NCBI GenBank assembly: GCA_013115125.1
Contig: JABANN010000042.1
Location: 1 to 64,000, forward strand
Length of the DNA: 64,000 bases
Direction of reading: 5' to 3'
Source of the DNA: Perkinsus olseni
Lineage: Eukaryota; Perkinsozoa; Perkinsida
Part shown: positions 55,784 to 64,000 of the stretch, piece by piece
How positions within the stretch are numbered: the first letter of the stretch is position 1
How the letters are laid out: every line of letters starts with the position of its first letter
The notes under the pieces: generated by a model
Databases searched by the model: none
The model's input: the letters and a program-made list of their open reading frames with translations, nothing else
Told to the model about the DNA's origin: nothing
Program-made: the position numbers and the translations under genes

Positions 55784-56315
55784 TCATCTATGTTTGCAAA
55801 TTGCAATCACCAAGGCCCGTTCCTTTCGGAAGAGCTTTTTTATGTGAAAGAACTTCGAATACTCCTTCACACCCGCCTTGCACTCCTCAAAGGCATCGGC
55901 ATACTCTCCTTTGGGCGCCGCTATGCCATCCACGTTACTTATATTCCTGACAACAGCAGCGTCGATGAGCGAACAGAACGCCTTGTGATTTACCCGATCA
56001 AGTGATTGGGAGGGCATCTCCACGCTAAGGGATGGACCTTATTCCCCAGCACTATGAACCATACTGTTTTGTACGATCCTCCGCTGGAGTATGATAATGA
56101 GCAATGAGGGTTCGGTTGACCGGCATAGTGGATGGGTGGGCTACCGTGTTTGAAGGGAGGCTCCACCTGAAAGAAAACGCCATCACCTCTAGGGGGACCA
56201 CCCGCCCCAATTGTCCTACCTTAACCTGCCCAAAGGCCCCGTTCACTTTCTGCCGAGTCAATCGTAGTGTTGATGTCCTAATGAGCAGCCAATAGGAGAG
56301 TAAAAGAATACGCAT
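55784..56315 (-). CDS. Secreted protein of unknown function with a chimeric tail
   Basis: ATG 56315 starts MRILLLSYWLLIRTS, a signal peptide. The mature part has EVMAFSFRWSLPS and RTLIAHYHTP. A 22-nt intron (GTTCATAG to AATAAG) joins in phase to SLSVEMPSQSLDRVNHKAFC and GEYADAFEECKAGVKEYSKFF. The last about 17 codons (from KLFRKERALV) are the reverse complement of the repeat seen at 50599 and 52988 in the other tandem units. The natural C-terminus has therefore been replaced by duplicated DNA. No domain is recognised. The very short intron makes the join uncertain; without it the first exon would stop at YGS. Confidence 0.45.
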
Positions 56316-57366
56316 TGTGTTGTAACCGGTGCTGGATAGAAACAGTTGCAATGAGCACACAACCCAAGAGACCACTGACGACTACTAGAGCGTTCTATTG
56401 TAGCACAAGCCGGTGTTCCACCGCTGCATCGCGACCTTTAAAATTGCGCACACGCGGGTATTTTCGGGCGAGCGCTATTAGGGGTCCCGGCAGATTCTGC
56501 GGCGCAGAATGAGGGACTCGACTAAATTTGAGTAAGGGATCGGAAATCGCCGCGCCGTGGGATACTCATAGTCGATTACACTGTAGTTGTGGACTAGTCG
56601 CTGTATTCCCTCGTTCCCCTCACCACTTTTAACCTTTTGCTTTAGCGTTTCGATCATGTTTCACTGTGCGTACTGCATATTTTGGGGGTTGAGGGATGAT
56701 GCTGCCACTGGTTACTGCCCGTGAGTGCATTGGTCGTGGTAGGGGCGATACGCCAATAGGCGTGTAATGCCCCGGTAATAGGCGTCGCGTTGCGTTGCTG
56801 TGGGAGTCTGCCATCTAGCGCCTCAACGTGGCGTGGGAGTGATACTCATTCGGAGTATGCGAAGCTAGACCGACTATACCGAACTCGACGATCACCCAAC
56901 GGGTGGTGACCGAGTGACGGTAAAAATTCCCTCCTCCCCCCTTTCATCAATCTATGCCCCCTTCTCGTCTCTGCCCTGTCGATTTGCCACCACGTTTTCT
57001 ACCAAGGCTGTGGTGTTGTCCGAGCTGTGCATTGCTTGCATTGTGGTATTGCTCGACGATATTAGCGGAGTTGCGTTGCAAAAGCGGCGAAAATTGTTTT
57101 TGTGGAGCGGATTTGATGGCATTGATATGCACGCTTATTTTAGGGCCAAGCTAACGGTTGTTGCCTCTTTCCGTCGCTCCGGTAGGTGTCCGAACGATGT
57201 TGGAACGTGCCGGCAATTCTAAGTAGACGAACTCGTAACAAAACATGTACTTTACGATGACACCATAAGCTTATTTTCATTACTCTCATCATCATAGTTT
57301 GCATTCACATAAGAAGAAGAATCAGTTAACAACATTCTCGTCATTCAGTTCAGAGGATAATAGCGA
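56316..57366. other. Spacer upstream of the chimeric secreted gene
   Basis: No gene recognised; open frames on both strands look random. GC-rich hairpin-like words occur near 56460-56520. The right end is the 3' flank of the modular gene. Confidence 0.4.
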
Positions 57367-60300
57367 CTAGCTCTCAGTGCTTCTCGCCTGACAACGGAAA
57401 CGACGCTCTCCCACCGCTGGGCTGAGGAAACTCACAACCGAAGCTAGATTGACCTGGACCCAGTGAGGGTCCCCCCTTCTCACCTTCCCCTGGCGTCTGA
57501 GCCTACTGAGCACCTCCTGGTCCCTCTTGGTCAGTGACAGAGTGATCTTAGCGGTTCCCAGAGACTTTTCACGACTCCCTTGCCTCCTCACACTCCTCAC
57601 AGCAACCCTCGCCTTAACTTTGCGCCCGCTGCCCTCCACGCTCTGTGGCTGTATCGACACGGTCACTTCAAATCCACCGTCAGTAGAGAGGGGGCCGTTC
57701 ACAGGGTCGAGTCGACCATCGTGTAATATCCATGCCACTATTGGCTTTCCAGCGTACTTTGACATTTCCAGCCTAGCAGCGTCAAGCGGATCGAATTGGA
57801 TCTCCGAGGCATCCACCTACAAGAGAGAACGGGCCAACCGTCTAAGGTCGTGACGAGGAGCCTTTGCTGACCTTAGGATCGAAGAGAGTCTCCGCAACTT
57901 CATCAGGGATGATCAACTCCACAGTCATCAATCCTCGCTTGACTGGGCTTCCCTTGCCCTTCAGGGGTTTCAGCATCATCTTGCCCGTCCATGTGTTTGC
58001 ACCGGTCTTGGCGAACGTGGTCGGTTTGAGAGACATTGAGGTGGATGGATCCTCGTGCCCTCTGATTTCGAGCTTGTAGTTGGACTTGATGGTCACTCCT
58101 TTGGGACCAGCCTTGCCCTCCATCCCCAGACGTTCCATGTCACTCTCTGTGAGAATCAACTTCGTTTCCTGCGAGAGACGAATAATGGCCCATCTTCAGA
58201 AACGATCAAACACGACAAAGTGGAAGGACCATCTATCTCCGCCCACATCGAAGCCCACCTCATTCGGGTTCTCTTCCTCCCTTTCATCTGAGCCTTCCTC
58301 GTCGTCGTCCAATCTGCCCTCAGAACCTTGTTTTCTCCACTCACCGACTAGGTTCCCGAACACTCTCGTGTAAGCCTTCTCAGTCTCCCCCTTCGAGAGC
58401 TCTTCGATGCTACCATCGAGCTTGATGGTAGCCCGAAGGCTCCTCGTCCCTCCCAGGCGTTTGTCCTTAACCCTCACTTTCCCAGCAAGCACGTTCTCAT
58501 CGGTCATCGTTAAACCCTTTGGGACGAGGCTCAGCCCCTTGAGCCCGCCATCAGTGAGACTGATACGATAATCAGGGCTGAGAGTCATCTCGTGACACCG
58601 GCCCCCCTCGAAGTTCGCCTGCGGGACGTCTTCCTCGAAACAAACTTCTCCCTGCAAACAAGTTAAGCGATCACCGGATGGGGGCCGGAGTAGCCTACAT
58701 AGAAACCGACGCCCCTGGCTAGCCCGAACAGGCCTGGTAAGATGAGGATGATGGGAAGCATTGATGGTAGAGGGAAGGAAGATCCTGCCGGAAGGGCGGG
58801 ACATGCAAGTGGCAGTGACCAACCTCGCTCCACTTCTCGATAGCACTGCCGTTGATGCAACCAAAAACAGCGACCATTCACTCATGAGGGACATCTTCTA
58901 TCAGCAGTTATGAGGATGGCTGCCGGGAAAGCGGCGAAATACGTGAGCATAGAGACCACCAAGTATCACTAAAAGAGGCAGTGGCCTTCAGAGACTAATC
59001 AGAAGAGTTGAATATGTCGTTCTCCATAACAGTTTTAAGAGTCTCTCTGGCAGACGCGGGCTTAACGTCGAACCAGCCCATCACTTCCACAGACTCGCCC
59101 GATACTCCCATCAAGTGCATGTTCACGACAACGTAATGATTCTTGGCTACCATCCCCTCGAAGTTGATGACCTCGAGAGGCTCCCCGCTCAACGATACGG
59201 GCTCTCCGAAAGCCTCAGTTACTCCGAAGAGTGGGGTTCGAAGTCGTAACCCTTTTTTGGTGGATGAGAGGTGAAAGTGACGGCAAGAGTATTTATCAGT
59301 GTCTTTGATATCGATCTCGAGCTCTTCTTTCACTCTCTCGCTCAGATGCTTATTGTTCTTAACACATAGATTACCCTGACACAAACAGGACGTCATTTCA
59401 AACTCCTTCAGCGATCACTGCTGCTCCAACAGCGACGCTATTGAATTCCTCATCTGAGTCGGCTGATAACGAACTGGGAAACCGCCGCACTCGCTTGATG
59501 ATACTTTGATGATGCCTCTGAAGGGCTCCACTTGTGGCTTCTGCGCATCGACCTTAGATTCCTCAAACAGATTCTGCAGAGCTCCTCCCTGATAACATCA
59601 CGACGCTGACGGAAAGGCATGCGAACGATACGCCTTACGAGGTCATCCACATCCTCTTCCTCTGAGGGCCCTCCCTGGGGGACCTAAATAGAACCAAGTA
59701 CGGAACCCGGCCACGGTGGGCGGGACACCAGCACCTCCTCACACGATTCCTAGGTGGCAACCAGGCGTTCGCAGGGGCAAGTGATCGCAGTGTGTTGACT
59801 CTGTCTCACCTTCCACCCTTGAGCCACCTCCCCGAAGAGCTTCATGTACATGTCTTCATTCTCGCCTGCTAGAACCTCGTCGACTCTCCCCCTCAGCTTG
59901 ATGGTGGCCGGTATGGTGTTAGGCGGGCAGCAGGGGTTACCCTCACGCCCCTTCTTCTTTACTCGAACTTTGCCCTCAAAGACATTATTATCAACCATTT
60001 TGAGGTCCCTGCCGGTGAGGGAGAGCCCCACGTCGCTCGGCCATGCCGGCTCGCCGATGAGCTCGATGCGCTGGTCCCGACGGACCTTCATCTTATGACA
60101 GTGGACGGACTGCTCCGATGACAATGACGAGTACTCGAACACGCCTTTGAAGCTTCTCTCTTCCACCGAGTGCTTGAAGCAAACCTCACCCTGACAAAAA
60201 AGAGCTAAAACGAGGAGGACAGAGGGGGAGACATCGCGTCGCTGTGAGCCCTCCTTCCCTAGAACGGAGCCCGAAGAGGACCTCGAGGAATCTGTCGGGC

Positions 60301-60902
60301 CGCCTGAGGTTGGTAGTGGCTAGACCGACGGAGAGGCCGGCGAGAGGTGGTAGAAGACGCATAAGGATGGGGAGCAGTACCGTTACTGGGGATATAGCAA
60401 GTGACTCACAGGCGATGGAAACTACTCCGCCGTGGGTTCCGCAACACTATGCGGATCCTGGAGCCTGCCGATGAACCCCCATACGAAGCAGTCCAAAAGC
60501 TGCAAAGCCTCCAAAGGCATTGAATAACGGAGCAAGTACGATGATGAGGAACAGTGAGGGCGAGACGTAGTGTACTGGTGATAAGCTCCGTAACGCAGGT
60601 TCATCGGAACCATCAGGGCCCCATCGCGTAGCACTTATCTTCCCTATGCTGGTCACTCACTTCTACCGAGGAAGGAGGAAAATGCCGAAAATAGGTGGCG
60701 CAGAAATAGACCATCCAACTGCGGCGGGGCGCTGAGAATGCCGTGAGAGACACTGAGCGAACGGCGTCTCGTCGAAGGGTAGGCGTACACTAAGACGCAG
60801 ATTATCCCCGTCTCCGGTCTGGAGACTGGTCAGAGGCGGGCGCGGTAGTGAGGACCCAGTCTCCCTCCTGATTGACGACGCAAACAATCGCTGGAAGGTC
60901 AT
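57367..60902 (-). CDS. Modular protein with five related beta-rich modules and hydrophobic linkers (one or more genes)
   Basis: Five related modules of about 90-130 residues lie head to tail: A (60190-59790), B (59396-59000), C (58655-58330), D (58160-57842) and E (57816-57367). A, B and C start GEVCF or GNLCV. The core of a module reads like NVLAGKVRVKDKRLGG then LRATIKLDGSIEEL and a helix such as EKAYTRVFGNLV; D and E are looser versions. Introns between C, D and E are clear (for example GTCACGAC to CTTGTAG), so these three belong to one gene. Hydrophobic pieces precede A (VSPSLFLIIVLAPLFNAFGG, VTVLLPILMRLLPPLAGLSV) and C (LPSMLPIILILPGLFGLARG). A helical exon near 59550 reads DDLVRRIVRMPFRQRRD. 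ATG 60902 is a possible start. No known domain is recognised. Membrane anchoring is inferred; whether A and B belong to the same transcript is open. Confidence 0.45.
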
Positions 60903-60906
60903 AACT

Positions 60907-62681
60907 CTATCCACGTTTTCGCTTCTTGGACGGAGGCGATGGACTTGCCGCCGAGAAGGCCTGCTGGCACAGCCTCAGGTCGCGGCTCAGGCCTCCCTCT
61001 TCGTCACCAAACTCGCCCTCGTACTCCGACTCATCCTCGCTATCGCTCCGCCCTTCTTCCTGACCACCAGCCTGGTATTGCATCTTCCAAACTCACCAAA
61101 AGCCATCCTCACCTGCGCCTTGGACGTGCCTGCTGCCCCCGGCGCGCGAGTCGTGTTGAACGTGGAGATGAGGGCCCGGCCGACCACTCGATCCAGTCCT
61201 GCACGCTTCTCTTCCAGCCACGCTAGGCACGCCTCCGGACTCGAATACAAATCTGAGAATAACCTCTCATTGGGAATCAAGTCAGCGCGGACCTCACCTT
61301 GGGGACCGGTCCGAAGGCTAGCTCCCGGCAGAAGCTTCCCTCGGAGACGTCCGCAGGTAACAACCTCTGCCATAGCGTCCCGTTGATGGTCGAGCCACCT
61401 CTGCCACCTCCGGGCCCGCACCAGGCGTAGGTCATCTCTGAGCTGATCAAAGACAGCGTCGTTTTCCCCTTCTCTTTCCTGCGGAGCTAGGGAAGCGGCA
61501 CCCGGCTGAACTGAGAACACGAACAGCTACAGGCTCAGCAATAGGGTAGCCGAAAGACCCACTTTTGATGGTAACATTCCGATCTGGGATCCACGTGCTG
61601 GAACTAGAGGGCGCAGAATCGCCAATCGCCGTGCCATCGCCTCCCTCCTTGGCGAGCTCAGCGTCCAAGTCGATCTCATTGAAGACCTCACCCAAGCTCG
61701 TAGGGAAGAGAATCTCCAACGCGTTATCGATGCGAGTGATGCAGTGGTCGATGTCGGCCATCTCTGCGCCTCTCAGAGTCTCAGCCACCTAGCATGTTCC
61801 CAACCGATGCATTATGTCGAGGGGGCCTCGAAGCTCCCGTTTTCCGGCCTACCCGTTTCCATACCGCAATCAGGCGCTCTTCCTGAGCGGCATCTGACAG
61901 TTCTCGTAGATGCCTGCGGTCGGGCACCGCGCCTGAGTCTCTCGATCGAAGTGAAGCCAGAAGGGACTGAAAGGACCGCGCAGCACCGATACGACCGTTA
62001 GAGGCAAACCTAACGCTATTCACCTCCAGGGGCGCTGCATAGTCTTTACCACCAAAGTGAAGCTCCCATTCCGACAGGTGCTCCACCGCAGCGTCTCTGA
62101 GACTGCGACCATAGGCTGACTGCTTCCGTTCTCCGATGAGGCCCCATGACTTGGCCTGAAAGAATCGGAGGTGGCCGCCTCTCCCTGATGAACTCTAATC
62201 GCCGAACAAGAAATCCCCTTTAAGCTAGCCTTTAAGCCCTTTGTCCAGCACAACGATGCTACTCTCAAGAAGCTTTGGGATAAGCCTGATGGGGTCAACA
62301 GGAAAGCGAGGAGGAGCTTACGGCTCTTTGAAGAACATGGGCCTCGCCCAGGAACCACTTCCGTGCTGCAACGCTCGACTTCACGAGTTTCCCAATGACG
62401 TTGTCAAGTAGCCGTTGCCGTACTCGAAGGTTAGGATGGCCAAGGAGCTCCTTCATTATCACTTCCCCAGCAGCGACGATTGCTGCGGCACTGTGTGCCT
62501 GCGACCACTACGAGGGATCCCTCCATGAAGAGAGTTGCGGTATACCTCCCACCTTGCATGTGGTCTTGACGATGTCCCATGCAGGAGGTCTCTTTTCTGC
62601 CTGACCGTCAGGCGTCAGCGCCAGAGTTCTGATCGCTTCTTGAAGACTCTTCCGCTCTACCGTGCCCAACGGTGACGGCAT
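60907..62681 (-). CDS. Nuclear-type protein, possible UVSSA-like N-terminus
   Basis: ATG 62681 starts MPSPLGTVERKSLQEAIRTL. A 54-nt intron leads to AHSAAAIVAAGEVIMKELLG and HPNLRVRQRLLDNVIGKLVK, an all-helical region. Then come LRDAAVEHLSEWELHFGGKD and SVRFASNGRI. The order helical pairs, then SEW.LHFG, resembles the VHS-like N-terminus of UVSSA, a transcription-coupled repair factor. The zinc-binding C-terminal part of UVSSA is not visible. Further exons give DHCITRIDNALEILFP, LRLVRARRWQRWLDHQRDAM and LFSDLYSSPEACLAWLEEKR. An acidic run (SDSEDESEYEGEFGDEE) and the basic end PPSKKRKRG, a classic nuclear signal, close it at 60907. The gene is real and probably nuclear; the UVSSA link is weak. 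Confidence 0.5.
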
Positions 62682-63130
62682 CAAGCAGTACGGGTTGCGT
62701 TCAACGGTCCCTCTGAGAGGGTGGGAGATTCACGATGCTGGTTGCTCGATCCACGCTCTTGACGGTGTGCTGTCCCAGGGGCCCACTGCATAAACTCAAC
62801 CAATATTCTCTCGACTTTCAACGGCGACATTTACACACTAATAGCAATTATAATAAATAATCCGTAAAAATAGTAACTCTATCAATGATCGACCTTCAAG
62901 ATATGGTGCTCAGAGTGAACCCCACTGCGGGACTGCTCATCACCGTCGTGCCCACCTTAATGGTCACCAAAAGGAGGGAGACTTCTCCCGACTGCAATCA
63001 AGATAGATCGTAATCTACAAAAACTACGGACGCTACCGGTCAAGATGTGCAACAGCAGCAATAACAAGAGTAGCGGGAATAAGAATAAGACTTGCAGAAA
63101 AAATGAAGTCAGAAGGGTTGACGAAGTACT
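62682..63130. other. Intergenic region
   Basis: No gene. It is locally AT-rich near 62830-62880 and presumably holds the promoter of the minus-strand gene to its left and the 3' end of the one to its right. Confidence 0.4.
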
Positions 63131-64000
63131 TCACTCTCTTGTTAGAACGGCCGCTGAATCCGCCATCATACGGAGCTCTCGGAGGACCTCTTCAGGCAGC
63201 ACCACTTCACCAGAGGCGAGGAGCTGCCGCAACTCGGCCACGCTAGAGGGCAGTTGATCTCGGCTGGCGGTACCACCACCCTCAGCAGCCTCCACTAGGC
63301 GGACTGTCGGCGGTGTGTTGGGTCGAGCACGTTGCTGCGATACTGCAGTGATGTGCCTGCCCAAGGCTTGACTAGGGGACTCGTTAGGGCCTAGGGAATA
63401 GCCGTCTACCAACAGAAGGAGCTTCTTCACACTAAGCGTCTTCACGGCCATACTCCACAGTGGCTCATCCTGCAAGCCCTCCGCCAGGGCAAATCGACTC
63501 ACACGATTGCTGATCAATCGGTGGACGAATCGGTGGAGTTTGGCAAGCTTCTCTCGAGGGCTCGACGGCGACTCCAAGTTAACCCGTTCGAGCACGAATC
63601 CCAAGGCTCGGTTATGCCAAAGTTGAGCTAACAGCTTCTCGACCTGTGCCTTCACTGACTCCAACGACCAGTAGCAGACGAAGGCGTCTACTTTCCGCGA
63701 CATATAGATGTCGACTGTCCGCACCAGTAGAGCGTAACGAGAGATGCCCTCGTGATCAGGCAACACCTCCGGGTTGAACGCCGCCAAGATGACTTGCAGA
63801 TCGCTCAGGGTCAGCGTCCGCAGCAGCCTGCTCGCCGGGACCCGGTCAGCCTCATCGAACTGCCAGTTGCAAATGAAGGTCGTAATCCTGTGCTCCATAC
63901 GTCGCTTGATGAGGGCTTCCAAGGCACGGTACTTCCCTCGCTGGTCAATCTTATCAGGGTTATCGACAGCAAAGCGCTCCATCACCAAGCCACGGTCCTT
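63131..64000 (-). CDS. Helical-repeat protein, 3' part (runs off the right edge)
   Basis: The frame is open from the window edge to TGA at 63131, about 289 residues. It contains three related units of about 58-65 residues, each with a pattern like hydrophobic helix, Arg-rich turn, F-C-W or F-A, then Leu-rich helix. The units are HRITTFICNWQF with SRLLRTLTLSDLQVILAAFN; RKVDAFVCYWSL with VEKLLAQLWHNRALGFVLE; and NRVSRFALAEGL with VKTLSVKKLLLLVDGYSLG. A disordered linker (RARPNTPPTVRLVEAAEGGG) and two helices end the protein. I recognise no family. The repeats suggest an alpha-solenoid scaffold or an RNA- or protein-binding role, but that is inference. The N-terminus lies outside the window. Confidence 0.65.
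   Translation of the reverse strand, partial: KDRGLVMERFAVDNPDKIDQRGKYRALEALIKRRMEHRITTFICNWQFDEADRVPASRLLRTLTLSDLQVILAAFNPEVLPDHEGISRYALLVRTVDIYMSRKVDAFVCYWSLESVKAQVEKLLAQLWHNRALGFVLERVNLESPSSPREKLAKLHRFVHRLISNRVSRFALAEGLQDEPLWSMAVKTLSVKKLLLLVDGYSLGPNESPSQALGRHITAVSQQRARPNTPPTVRLVEAAEGGGTASRDQLPSSVAELRQLLASGEVVLPEEVLRELRMMADSAAVLTRE

Overview
The window reads as nuclear DNA of a protist with many short introns. Most exon junctions I could place are GT-AG and roughly 30-60 nt. The mix of conserved eukaryotic housekeeping genes, mitochondrial-type helical-repeat proteins and small lineage-specific families of secreted proteins fits a perkinsid or other alveolate, Perkinsus-like. That assignment is inference from gene style, not proof. 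There is no sign of bacterial DNA, CRISPR, rRNA or an intact tRNA.

Layout. 0-6 kb: two tandem copies of a secreted beta-rich protein gene (one cut by the left edge) around a gene-poor, palindrome-rich spacer. 8-11.6 kb: two tandem paralogues of a FASTK/HPR-like helical-repeat protein. 11.8-15.9 kb: a KLHDC4-type kelch protein with a C-terminal DUF4110-like region. 16.1-17.1 kb: a SET-domain gene. 17.2-24.1 kb: a tandem duplication carrying a SET pseudogene fragment and three members of a secreted family (two broken, one intact). 26-27.3 kb: YIPF5/Yip1. 27.7-33.8 kb: SPT16 of FACT. 34.2-35.9 kb: an ERD2-like receptor. 36.6-38.4 kb: a family III CoA-transferase (SUGCT-like). 39.2-45.0 kb: four tandem TLC-domain genes, one apparently dead. 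45.2-46.1 kb: a RING/TRAF-type zinc-finger protein. 46.3-49.9 kb: a PX-domain protein. 49.9-55.8 kb: degenerate tandem copies of the PX gene 3' end together with two more broken secreted-family members. 55.8-56.3 kb: a secreted protein with a chimeric tail. 57.4-60.9 kb: a modular protein with five related beta-rich modules. 60.9-62.7 kb: a nuclear-type protein with a possible UVSSA-like N-terminus. 63.1-64 kb: the end of a helical-repeat protein that runs off the right edge.

Genes with inferable roles cover chromatin (SPT16, SET), ER-Golgi traffic (YIPF5, ERD2-like, possibly KLHDC4), lipids (TLC family), endosomal phosphoinositide binding (PX), ubiquitin ligation (RING) and mitochondrial metabolism or RNA (SUGCT, HPR pair). 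They are not a pathway cluster. The most unusual signal is structural: perfect inverted repeats with a single-nucleotide centre are far more common than chance, and comparison of duplicated segments shows some of them are recent insertions or local rewrites. One broken secreted gene also carries a captured 71-bp piece of the modular gene 4.5 kb away, next to a 20-bp-arm hairpin. Exon limits below are my own reading of splice signals and homology, not RNA evidence.
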